The notes under the pieces were generated by a model. That model ran no database searches. It was not told the DNA's origin and saw only the letters and a list, made by a program, of their open reading frames with translations. The position numbers and the translations under genes were made by a program. Shown here piece by piece: positions 9,170-16,375 of a stretch of DNA of 64,000 bases. This DNA is from Bacillota bacterium (GTDB taxonomy: Bacteria; Bacillota; Clostridia; Christensenellales; SZUA-584). Location: positions 62,001 through 126,000 of the forward strand of contig JAEWTL010000077.1 of assembly GCA_023459495.1 (NCBI GenBank), written 5' to 3'. Numbering within the stretch: the first letter of the stretch is position 1; the number at the start of each line of letters is the position of its first letter.

Positions 9170-9934
9170 TCAATAGAGATTAACGTACATGCCGCCGTCC
9201 ACGAGGATCTCCGCCCCCGTGATGAAGCTGCACGAGTCGGTGCACAGAAATGCCGCGATGCCACCCAGATCGTCCGGCTCTCCCACCCGCGAGAGCGGGA
9301 TGCGGTGCTCGAAGTAGGTTCGAAGCTCGCTGCCTGGCGCGAGCTGGTAGCGATTGATATCCGTGAGGATGCAACCCGGAAGGAGTGAATTGCAGCGAAT
9401 CTTATATGGGCCCAGCGCAATCGCCAGCGACTGCATGAGCGATTTGATACCCGCCTTTGTGGGCGTGTACGCCGTCTGCTGCGACCCGCCAATCAGCGCG
9501 GAGATGGAGCTTATCCCCACAATGCTTCCGCCGCGCCCCTGATCGCGCATGATGCGCGAGGCCGCCATACAGTTGAGATACGTACCCTTCATATTAATCG
9601 TAAAATGCCGGTCCCATATCTCCTCGGTGATATCAAACCAGTCCATCTGTTCGCAGATGCCCGCATTGCTGATCAGGATATCCAGCCCGCCGAATTCCTT
9701 GACGGCTTTCTCGTACATCCCGTCCACCTCGGACCTGACCGATACGTTGGCTTTTACCGCAATGGCCTTGCTGCCGTTGCTCTTGATCTTTTCCACGACC
9801 TCTGCGGCAGCATCCGGAGAGCCGGAGTAGTTCACCACTACGTTCGCGCCTTCCTTGCCGAGCCGCTCCGCGATGCCCGCGCCGATACCGCGCGAACCGC
9901 CCGTCACTAACGCAATCTTGCCTTCCAGCATCAT
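9170..9934 (-). CDS. Short-chain dehydrogenase/reductase (SDR)
   Basis: Classical SDR of 254 aa, with TGGSRGIG cofactor-binding motif (about residues 11-18), an SNAG motif and the catalytic Ser-Tyr-Lys set in ISSISALIGG and the following YTPTK. AGGAGGT lies 7 nt before the first of two adjacent ATGs. It is one of two SDRs flanking an L-rhamnonate-dehydratase-like gene. In non-phosphorylative rhamnose routes an SDR oxidises the sugar at C1 or the later 2-keto-3-deoxy acid at C4. Either role would fit, but sequence alone does not decide. Confidence 0.82.
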   Translation of the reverse strand: MMLEGKIALVTGGSRGIGAGIAERLGKEGANVVVNYSGSPDAAAEVVEKIKSNGSKAIAVKANVSVRSEVDGMYEKAVKEFGGLDILISNAGICEQMDWFDITEEIWDRHFTINMKGTYLNCMAASRIMRDQGRGGSIVGISSISALIGGSQQTAYTPTKAGIKSLMQSLAIALGPYKIRCNSLLPGCILTDINRYQLAPGSELRTYFEHRIPLSRVGEPDDLGGIAAFLCTDSCSFITGAEILVDGGMYVNLY

Positions 9935-9949
9935 AAAGGTTACCTCCTG

Positions 9950-10747
9950 TTATTTCGCAACGATACCGCCGGGGTATCTGTCGTATACCTTGGGATCGTA
10001 GAGCGGAATGATATGCGCCGCTTCGCGCTTCACCCGGTCGTATGCCGTGAGCGCTTCCTCCATGCTCTCGTTGATTCCGATGGGCCACATCTGCTCCACG
10101 TTTTCAATATAAAAGAAGCTGTCGCTTGCAATCACCGGGCCCGATGCGGTCTCGGCCTTCACGCAGATCGAGGCGCGATGGTGTACGCCCGACCAGAATG
10201 TGCTGAGGCCTTCCATTACGGTATCCTCGTCCTCCAGCAACCGGATGCGGTCCCACGCCTCGAACACGAGATACTTCAGGTTCTCGTCCGGAATGCAGCC
10301 CTGCCGCTGATCATGCGGGTGCTGCTTCCATTTGGGCGCCCAGAAGTTGATCCAACCCTTTTTCGATACGCATATCTGTGCATTCTTGAACATGTTGATG
10401 TTGCCTATCGAATATGTCTGGAAGGGCGTTACGAACACGTAGTCCACATCGTCCGACCTGATGCCCAGCGTGGCGAGCGCGTTCCCCGGATACTCGCTTT
10501 CGTCCACGTACAGGCCCGCGTCCGGCCCGAACAGCCGCCGCCACGTCTCATCCAGCACTGAAATTTTCTCCTTAGATGGCCCCGTATTGACGACGGCAAT
10601 CTTGCCGCCGCCTTGGATGACGACCATGTTGAGTGAAAGTGGCAATGGTTCACTATTTTCCGTCGTGTTGAACTTGGACATCCAGAACACTTCCCAGTTG
10701 GGCACCTGAAAACGCCCCAGCCGGAGTACGTTCACCTGATAGTTCAT
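9950..10747 (-). CDS. Metallo-beta-lactamase-fold protein lacking the metal motif
   Basis: A 265-residue protein resembling lactonase-like members of the metallo-beta-lactamase fold. The strand order, the GPVIASDSFFYIENVE segment and the conserved spacing (YVFVT..., then IGNINMF) are retained. Where active members have T-H-x-H-x-D-H, this protein has TPFQTYSIGN (residues 107-116), so the zinc-binding His/Asp residues of that loop are all replaced. AGGAGG precedes the ATG by 7 nt. By position it would suit a lactone hydrolase between the SDR and the sugar-acid dehydratase, but metal-dependent hydrolysis by the usual mechanism looks impossible. It may have another activity or a binding role. 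Confidence 0.65.
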   Translation of the reverse strand: MNYQVNVLRLGRFQVPNWEVFWMSKFNTTENSEPLPLSLNMVVIQGGGKIAVVNTGPSKEKISVLDETWRRLFGPDAGLYVDESEYPGNALATLGIRSDDVDYVFVTPFQTYSIGNINMFKNAQICVSKKGWINFWAPKWKQHPHDQRQGCIPDENLKYLVFEAWDRIRLLEDEDTVMEGLSTFWSGVHHRASICVKAETASGPVIASDSFFYIENVEQMWPIGINESMEEALTAYDRVKREAAHIIPLYDPKVYDRYPGGIVAK

Positions 10748-10762
10748 CTTGCACCTCCTGTT

Positions 10763-11902
10763 TTACCAAATGGGCAGCGGCTTGACCCCTTCAAACAGCA
10801 CCGGGTTGATATCGTACCCGAAGCCGGGGGCGTCGCCGAGTATAATATATCCGTCCTTAGGCTCCGGCTCGCCGATGAAGTTCGGCGCGCCGCCATCTTG
10901 TTGAATGTCGATGTACTCGGCGAACGGCGTCACCGTACTGTTAATCGCAGCGTGGTAAGTGGGCGCGCCCGAGCCATGCGGCACCACCATGACGTCGTAT
11001 GCCGAAGCCAGCGCACAGATTTTTTTGAATTCGGATATGCCGCCGCACCGGCAGATATCAGGCTGCAGAATGTCCACGCAACGCTTCTGGATCATCTCCC
11101 TGAAGCCGTAGCGTGTGAACTCGTGCTCACCACCCGTCACGAGGATACCCATCGGGTTGAGTATATCCTTCAGCCGCTTGTAGCCATCATAATGTTCGGG
11201 AAGTATTGGCTCTTCGATCCACTGGATGCCGTATTCGCGGATCAACGGGGCCATGGCGATGGTGTAATCCACGCTCCAGCCCATGTAGCAGTCCAGCATG
11301 ATCTCACCATCACTGCCCAACATCTCCCTCGTTTCGCGCACCAGATCACGGTTTTTCATCATTCCTTCGCGCCCGTCCGCAGGACCGTACGGCATGGCCA
11401 GCTTCTTGGACGTGAAGCCCATCGCCTTATGCCGCTCCGTCGCATTCCCCGTGGCATATACCTTGATACGGTCACGAACTTTACCGCCTAGCAGGTTGCA
11501 GACCGGCTGTTTCATCACCTTGCCCAGCGCATCCCATATCGCAACATCGAGCGCGCTGATCGCTTCAATCACCGTGCCCCTGCGGCCATACGGGATTGAA
11601 GCTTTGTACAGTGTATCCCAGATGTATTCCGTATCGCATATCTCTTTGCCAACCACCATATCGCGGAATACATCGCGAATGAAGAAGGCCGCACTTTCCT
11701 TGCCACCGCCGGCCCAACCCCAGCCATAGTCGCCCGTATCCACGGTGACCTTTGCAAAAACCGAACTCATAGGCTTCATCCACGAAGAGCGTTTCTGTTT
11801 GTACTCCTCATATACGGACAGTGGGTTGGCGACTACCGTTTCAGTGAGCCACGAGTTGCCCATGGGAAAGCTGAAAGCTTCAACGTTCACTATTCTTACC
11901 AT
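10763..11902 (-). CDS. Enolase-superfamily sugar-acid dehydratase, L-rhamnonate dehydratase-like
   Basis: Mg-dependent dehydratase (379 aa) expected to convert an aldonate to its 2-keto-3-deoxy acid. The metal ligands appear in order: Asp in IMLDCYMGW, Glu in IQWIEEPILP, Glu in TGGEHEFTRYGF. The catalytic His is in VVPHGSG. The block EHEFTRYGFREM followed by DILQPDI and CGGISEF matches the RhmD subgroup better than other mandelate-racemase families. I chose the ATG at 11902, where AAAGGA lies upstream. It is probably transcribed with the downstream hydrolase-fold, SDR and dehydrogenase genes. A related 6-deoxy or pentonic acid could be the true substrate. Confidence 0.78.
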   Translation of the reverse strand: MVRIVNVEAFSFPMGNSWLTETVVANPLSVYEEYKQKRSSWMKPMSSVFAKVTVDTGDYGWGWAGGGKESAAFFIRDVFRDMVVGKEICDTEYIWDTLYKASIPYGRRGTVIEAISALDVAIWDALGKVMKQPVCNLLGGKVRDRIKVYATGNATERHKAMGFTSKKLAMPYGPADGREGMMKNRDLVRETREMLGSDGEIMLDCYMGWSVDYTIAMAPLIREYGIQWIEEPILPEHYDGYKRLKDILNPMGILVTGGEHEFTRYGFREMIQKRCVDILQPDICRCGGISEFKKICALASAYDVMVVPHGSGAPTYHAAINSTVTPFAEYIDIQQDGGAPNFIGEPEPKDGYIILGDAPGFGYDINPVLFEGVKPLPIW

Positions 11903-11929
11903 CGGTTCTGTCCTTTCTCTACTGCTAAC

Positions 11930-11940
11930 TGTTAACACTT
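11930..11940. promoter_or_regulatory. Putative GntR operator (TGTTAACACTT), copy 1
   Basis: TGTTAACACTT contains the palindrome TGTTAACA and lies between the GntR gene and the dehydratase start. The same 11-mer recurs upstream of the GntR gene at 12665-12675. This suggests one regulator controls itself and the dehydratase operon. Confidence 0.5.
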
Positions 11941-11954
11941 TATCGCAGAAAAAA

Positions 11955-12632
11955 TCATTTGTAGGCATCTGCGTAAAGCTTGATGGAATTGTCCATATGG
12001 ACTCGGCAGCTTTGAACCGCTTTTTCAACATCGCGTTGTTTCAAGCCTTCATAAATTCCCAGATGCGGTTCAAAGATGATGTCTGTAACGCTCTTTCCCG
12101 CAAGGTAGTGCTTGTTGACCACCATGATCGCGTCGCGTATGCCTGAATAGGAATCCCAGACATTCCGTGCGATTCGGTTATCCGATTTCTTCATAATGTC
12201 CTTGTGGAACAGAAAATCGCTCTGGTTGAACTCCTCTTCCGAATACTCTCCAAGGCTCTTTTCCATTATGCCCACGTATCTTCCGATCTGATCCAACCAA
12301 GCCGTATAGTGCTTATCCCGGTCCGAGTTCTGAATGATGCGCTTCAGCGCCTCCGCCTCCAAAAAGTAACGCAGTTCATGATAATCGAAGAAATCCTTTT
12401 GCGTGAAAGCTACTGCGACCGTGCGGCCGTTACTCGGCGTATAAGCGAAACCCTCGTTTTCAAGTATCTTGAGCGCTTCACGAATTGGCCCGCGGCTCAC
12501 TTCATACTCGGCGGCAATCTTCACCTCGTTGAGATGTTCATCATGCGCATACGCGCCTTTGATGATTTTAATCCGCAGCATCGCGGCAATTTTGGTTGCC
12601 AGCGTGCTCTTCAGTTCGTTGACTTGATACAT
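11955..12632 (-). CDS. GntR-family (FadR/FCD subgroup) transcriptional regulator
   Basis: A 225-residue repressor-type regulator. The winged helix occupies about residues 8-72, with EVKIAAEYEVSRGPIREALKIL as the recognition region. The C-terminal all-helical FCD ligand-binding domain contains FNQSDFLFHKDIM and the later EPHLGIYEGL and CRVHMDNS helices with metal-type His residues. FCD regulators usually sense organic or sugar acids, which fits the adjoining dehydratase operon. An AGG site precedes the ATG. The shared TGTTAACACTT elements on both sides suggest autoregulation. Confidence 0.87.
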   Translation of the reverse strand: MYQVNELKSTLATKIAAMLRIKIIKGAYAHDEHLNEVKIAAEYEVSRGPIREALKILENEGFAYTPSNGRTVAVAFTQKDFFDYHELRYFLEAEALKRIIQNSDRDKHYTAWLDQIGRYVGIMEKSLGEYSEEEFNQSDFLFHKDIMKKSDNRIARNVWDSYSGIRDAIMVVNKHYLAGKSVTDIIFEPHLGIYEGLKQRDVEKAVQSCRVHMDNSIKLYADAYK

Positions 12633-12650
12633 AATAACCTGCTCTCGAAA

Positions 12651-12679
12651 TGTTAAGTTTTAAATGTTAACACTTAACA
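12651..12679. promoter_or_regulatory. Putative GntR operator region, copy 2
   Basis: TGTTAACACTT (12665-12675) repeats the 11-mer found at 11930-11940. In addition TGTTAAGT (12651-12658) is an inverted copy of ACTTAACA (12672-12679), so the site is a nested palindrome. It lies 19-47 nt upstream of the GntR start. Confidence 0.55.
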
Positions 12680-12732
12680 CTAATAAATTTCGCTGTTGAC
12701 GCCCAAAATCCTGCAAGCGGATAAAAATATTT

Positions 12733-13467
12733 TTACCACATCGTCATCCCCCCGTTAACATCGATACACGCGCCGGTCACATACCGCGAAAGGTCGCTTG
12801 CGAGGAAGAGTATTACATCCGCTACTTCATCCGGTGTGCCCACGCGCTTTAAAGGAATCGTCTCCGGGTCGTAGCCAAAGGTCGTGGTCATCTCCGTCGC
12901 GATCAACCCCGGTGCGACGCTGTTGACCGTCACGTTGTATTCCGCCGAATTCTTCGCCAGCGTTTTTGTCAGGCAAAGCAAGCCCGCTTTGGAAGCCGAG
13001 TAGTCCGCTCCTGCCGTCAACCCGCCGATCTTACCGGCTTGCGACGCAATATTGATGATCCTGCCATACTTTCTCGTCTTCATCAGCCGCAGCGCTTCCC
13101 GTGCGAACAGAAACGGTCCCTTTAGGTTGACGTTCATCGTCAGATCCCATGACTTCATCTGTAAATCGTCGATACTCACAATGCGGCATATGCCTGCGCT
13201 GTTGACGAGGATATCGAGTCCGGTATCCTTTACCGAATCAAATGCCTGCTCCACATCCTGTTCGCTGGTCACATCTGCTCGTACCGCCACGCATGCAGTA
13301 CCCGTTTCCCGTTCGATGCCCCACGCTTTTTCAGCCAGCATGTCCGCATTCAGATCGACCAGTACCAACCTGCTGCATCCACTCCGCGCAAAGGCTGTCG
13401 CGACCGCAGCGCCTATACCGCTGGCCGCGCCGGTAATCATTGCGGTTTTGCCATTCAATAATCCCAT
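12733..13467 (-). CDS. Short-chain dehydrogenase/reductase (SDR)
   Basis: Classical SDR of 244 aa. It has TGAASGIG (about residues 12-19), NSAG, and the Ser-Tyr-Lys set in INIASQAGK and the following DYSASKAG. Residue Asp after the second strand (LVDLNAD) suggests NAD preference. AGGTG precedes the ATG. It has its own sigma-A-like promoter at 13504-13531 and is read towards the GntR gene. In context it could oxidise a sugar to its lactone or act on a keto-deoxy acid; it is only distantly similar to the other SDR here. Confidence 0.82.
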   Translation of the reverse strand: MGLLNGKTAMITGAASGIGAAVATAFARSGCSRLVLVDLNADMLAEKAWGIERETGTACVAVRADVTSEQDVEQAFDSVKDTGLDILVNSAGICRIVSIDDLQMKSWDLTMNVNLKGPFLFAREALRLMKTRKYGRIINIASQAGKIGGLTAGADYSASKAGLLCLTKTLAKNSAEYNVTVNSVAPGLIATEMTTTFGYDPETIPLKRVGTPDEVADVILFLASDLSRYVTGACIDVNGGMTMW

Positions 13468-13503
13468 AATATCACCTCACTGTTGTTAATTTTTATGTAT
13501 TTC

Positions 13504-13531
13504 AGTATACCAGCGATCAGTGTCATTGCAA
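13504..13531 (-). promoter_or_regulatory. Sigma-A-like promoter of the second SDR gene
   Basis: On the minus strand, TTGCAA (complement of 13526-13531) and TATACT (complement of 13504-13509) are separated by 16 nt. They lie 37-64 nt upstream of the SDR start and downstream of the gnd terminator. Confidence 0.5.
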
Positions 13532-13654
13532 GCCGCATATCTTTATGTTTTAGCCTGAAACAGGCAGTATGCTGTTCTTATCGGTCGGTACCCGATCTTC
13601 TTGCCATATGTACAAGCATATGCAACGGCTTCCTTCCATGTAAGGTCACCGCAG

Positions 13655-13689
13655 AATTAAAGAAGCCCCGAAGCGTTATGCCCGGGGCA
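13655..13689 (-). terminator. Intrinsic terminator after gnd
   Basis: GCCCCG (13665-13670) pairs with CGGGGC (13683-13688). On the minus strand the stem is followed by a T-rich stretch (TTCTTTAA). It lies 20 nt past the gnd stop. Confidence 0.6.
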
Positions 13690-13709
13690 GGTTCTGAAGC
13701 TTTCAGGAT

Positions 13710-15161
13710 TCAGACACTGTACGTTGATGCCGAAGTCGTGCCCCCTTCGCCTGTCCAGTTGGTGTGGAAAAACTCACCGCGCGGAGCGTCAACACGTTCA
13801 TACGTGTGCGCGCCAAAATAGTCGCGTTGCGCCTGCAGCAGGTTGGCGGGCAGCCGGCCGCACGTATAGCCGTCAAAGTAGCTTAAGGCCGAGCAGAGCG
13901 CGGGCGCCGGAATGCCGGATCGCATCGTTTCCGCCGCGACGTTGCGCCACGCGGGCACAAGCTGTTTAATCGTATCGGAAAAATACGGATCGAGCAGCAG
14001 GTTTGTCAGCAGCGAATTATTGTCGTACGCTTCCTTGATCTTTCCCAGGAACACGCTGCGGATGATGCAGCCGCCGCGCCACATCAGCGCAATGCCGCCG
14101 TAGTTCAGGTTCCACCCATACGTTTTCGCCGCAGCGCGCATCAGCGTGTACCCTTGAGCATACGAAATAATCTTGGCCGCATAAAGCGCTCTGCGAATAT
14201 CCTCCACAAACGCTTCCCGGTCACCGCTGAAAACAGGCACGGGCTTCGGAAATGTTGCAGACGCTTCCACGCGTTCGTCCTTCATGGCCGACAGACACCG
14301 TGCAAAAACCGCTTCGCCGATCAGCGTTAGCGGCACGCCCTCGTCCAATGCCGCGATGCCCGTCCATTTGCCGGTGCCCTTCTGCCCGGCGGCATCAAGG
14401 ATCTTATCGACCAGCGCCTGTCCGTCCTCGTCTTTGTACGCAAGGATGTCGCGCGTGATCTCAATCAGATAGCTGTCCAGTTCCGTTTCGTTCCACTTTC
14501 TGAACACCTCATGCATCTCACCCGCGCTCATTCCCAGCAGGTCGCGCATGATCTGATAGGCTTCGCAGATCAGCTGCATGTCGCCGTACTCAATGCCGTT
14601 GTGCACCATTTTGACGAAATGCCCCGCACCGTTCTCCCCCACCCAATCGCAGCAAGGGCTTCCGTCCTCCACTTTAGCGCATACGGACTGGAATATGGGC
14701 TTCACAAAAGGCCATGCCGCCGCAGAGCCGCCGGGCATCATGGAAGGCCCTTTCAGCGCGCCTTCCTCCCCGCCCGAAACGCCTGTGCCGATATATAAAA
14801 GTCCCTTGCTTTCTACATATGCCGTGCGGCGTATGGTGTCGGGAAAGTGAGAGTTCCCGCCGTCGATGATGATATCGCCCTTCTCCAGCAGCGGCAGCAG
14901 CTTTTCGATGAAATCATCCACTGCGGTCCCGGCCTTGATCATCAGCATCACTTTGCGTGGCGTCTCCAGCTGGGAAACCAGTTCCTCTAACGAATACGCG
15001 CCCCGAATGTTTTTCCCCTTTGCGCGTCCTTCAATAAAGCCCGTTACCTTTTCCACGGTTCGGTTGTACACGCTGACAACAAAGCCCTTGCTCTCCATGT
15101 TAAGCACAAGGTTTTCGCCCATCACCGCAAGGCCGATAATCCCGATATCGCTTTTCTTCAT
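13710..15161 (-). CDS. gnd: 6-phosphogluconate dehydrogenase, decarboxylating
   Basis: Oxidises 6-phosphogluconate to ribulose 5-phosphate and CO2 with NAD(P), in the oxidative pentose phosphate pathway or, in clusters like this, on a related sugar-acid phosphate. It is 483 aa, full length. GIIGLAVMGENL is the cofactor motif, GGNSHFPDT and SGGEEGALKGPS line the substrate site, and KMVHNGIEYGDMQ carries the catalytic Lys and Glu. I place the start at the ATG at 15161, preceded by AGGTGG; GTG and ATG codons just upstream are alternatives. It is 14 nt downstream of the PfkB kinase gene and followed by a terminator, so the two form a short operon. Confidence 0.93.
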   Translation of the reverse strand: MKKSDIGIIGLAVMGENLVLNMESKGFVVSVYNRTVEKVTGFIEGRAKGKNIRGAYSLEELVSQLETPRKVMLMIKAGTAVDDFIEKLLPLLEKGDIIIDGGNSHFPDTIRRTAYVESKGLLYIGTGVSGGEEGALKGPSMMPGGSAAAWPFVKPIFQSVCAKVEDGSPCCDWVGENGAGHFVKMVHNGIEYGDMQLICEAYQIMRDLLGMSAGEMHEVFRKWNETELDSYLIEITRDILAYKDEDGQALVDKILDAAGQKGTGKWTGIAALDEGVPLTLIGEAVFARCLSAMKDERVEASATFPKPVPVFSGDREAFVEDIRRALYAAKIISYAQGYTLMRAAAKTYGWNLNYGGIALMWRGGCIIRSVFLGKIKEAYDNNSLLTNLLLDPYFSDTIKQLVPAWRNVAAETMRSGIPAPALCSALSYFDGYTCGRLPANLLQAQRDYFGAHTYERVDAPRGEFFHTNWTGEGGTTSASTYSV

Positions 15162-15175
15162 CATTTCCACCTTTT

Positions 15176-16249
15176 CTACCGTTTTACCCGGGCATTGCCC
15201 TCATAGATGCTCCACACCTGACTCTCGCTGACCGGCTGCGCACCGTCTGCCTCCACCGTCGCGGCAAGTACGCCTGTGGCCCAGCCGAACTGCAGCCACT
15301 TCTCCGGTCCCCATGCTTTCAGGATCGCATAAAGCAGGCCGCCCACAAACCCGTCGCCGCCGCCAATGCGATCGTAGACGGGTATCTCGCGCGGCTCAAC
15401 AACCTGCCAGTCATTGCCGTTCAGCATAAGCGCGCCCCACAAGTGCGCGTTCGCGCTCAGCACCTCCCGAAGTGTGGTTGCGAATACGGAGGCGTTTGGA
15501 TACTGTTCCTTTACGCGGGCAATCATCTTTTTAAAGCCGTCGATCTTACGGGCAAGGCCTGTTCCGCCCGCTTCCGGACCTTCGATGCCCAGCGCAAGCT
15601 GAAAATCCTCCTCATTGCCGACCAATATGTCAGCCAAAGATGCGATCTCGGAGAATATATCCCGTAGTTCCTGCTCCCGGTGTGCCCAGAATGAAGCGCG
15701 GTAGTTGAGGTCAAAGGAGATCAGCGTCCCCGCAGCCTTCGCGGTCCGCGCCAGCTCCAGACAGAACTGCCCGGTCTCGGGCGAAAGCGCCGCGATCAGT
15801 CCCGACATGTGCAGGATTGCCGCGCCTTCGCTGACGAATAAACGTTCAATATCAAAATCGTCGAGGCTTAGCGTACGGCCGACTTCTCCGGCGCGGTCGT
15901 TGAGTACGCGCGGCCCGCGCATACCGAATCCGCTGTCCGCAATATTAAACTGATGGCGGTACCCCCACGGCCCGCCCTGCGGCACCTCCGGTCCCTCAAA
16001 CTCAAGTCCGCGCTTTCCAAGCTCGCCTTTGATAAACAACGCAATCTCGCTGTCTTTAACGAACGTCGTCAGCAGCTTGACCCGCAGGCCGAGCGCGCTG
16101 GATACACTGCCCACATTGCTCTCAGCGCTCGTCGCCTGCATCTTGAATATATTGCTCGTGTGCACAGGCTGCCGGTCGACAGGCGTGATGCGCACCCCCA
16201 TGCTCGTGGGGATCACGAGCGCATACGCATAGCTTTCTCTCAGTTTCAT
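15176..16249 (-). CDS. PfkB-family carbohydrate kinase (2-keto-3-deoxygluconate kinase-like)
   Basis: A 357-residue ribokinase-fold kinase that would phosphorylate a sugar or keto-deoxy acid using ATP. FDLNYRASFW is the mid-protein strand typical of KDG kinases. The C-terminal ATP/catalytic motif is YDRIGGGDGF, with Asp as base; it has GGGD in place of the common GAGD. GGAGGAG lies 5 nt before the ATG. It is paired with gnd between two terminators, pointing to joint handling of a sugar acid; the substrate is uncertain. Confidence 0.83.
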   Translation of the reverse strand: MKLRESYAYALVIPTSMGVRITPVDRQPVHTSNIFKMQATSAESNVGSVSSALGLRVKLLTTFVKDSEIALFIKGELGKRGLEFEGPEVPQGGPWGYRHQFNIADSGFGMRGPRVLNDRAGEVGRTLSLDDFDIERLFVSEGAAILHMSGLIAALSPETGQFCLELARTAKAAGTLISFDLNYRASFWAHREQELRDIFSEIASLADILVGNEEDFQLALGIEGPEAGGTGLARKIDGFKKMIARVKEQYPNASVFATTLREVLSANAHLWGALMLNGNDWQVVEPREIPVYDRIGGGDGFVGGLLYAILKAWGPEKWLQFGWATGVLAATVEADGAQPVSESQVWSIYEGNARVKR

Positions 16250-16291
16250 CTTTCTCCTCCAGAGGGCTTCTTAATGGGCCGCTGAATGCGT

Positions 16292-16340
16292 AAAATCCGC
16301 CGTCCCGCGCTTCACTGCGAAGCCGGTACGGCGGTGTTTT
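16292..16340 (-). terminator. Intrinsic terminator after the ROK-like gene
   Basis: CCGCCGT (16297-16303) pairs with ACGGCGG (16328-16334), with a further GCTTC/GAAGC pairing inside. On the minus strand ATTTTA follows the stem. It separates the GRE operon from the PfkB-gnd pair. On the plus strand TGTTTTC follows, but no plus-strand gene leads into it. Confidence 0.65.
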
Positions 16341-16375
16341 CAGACCATTTCTTCTTGCCGACAGCCGGATGCCTT

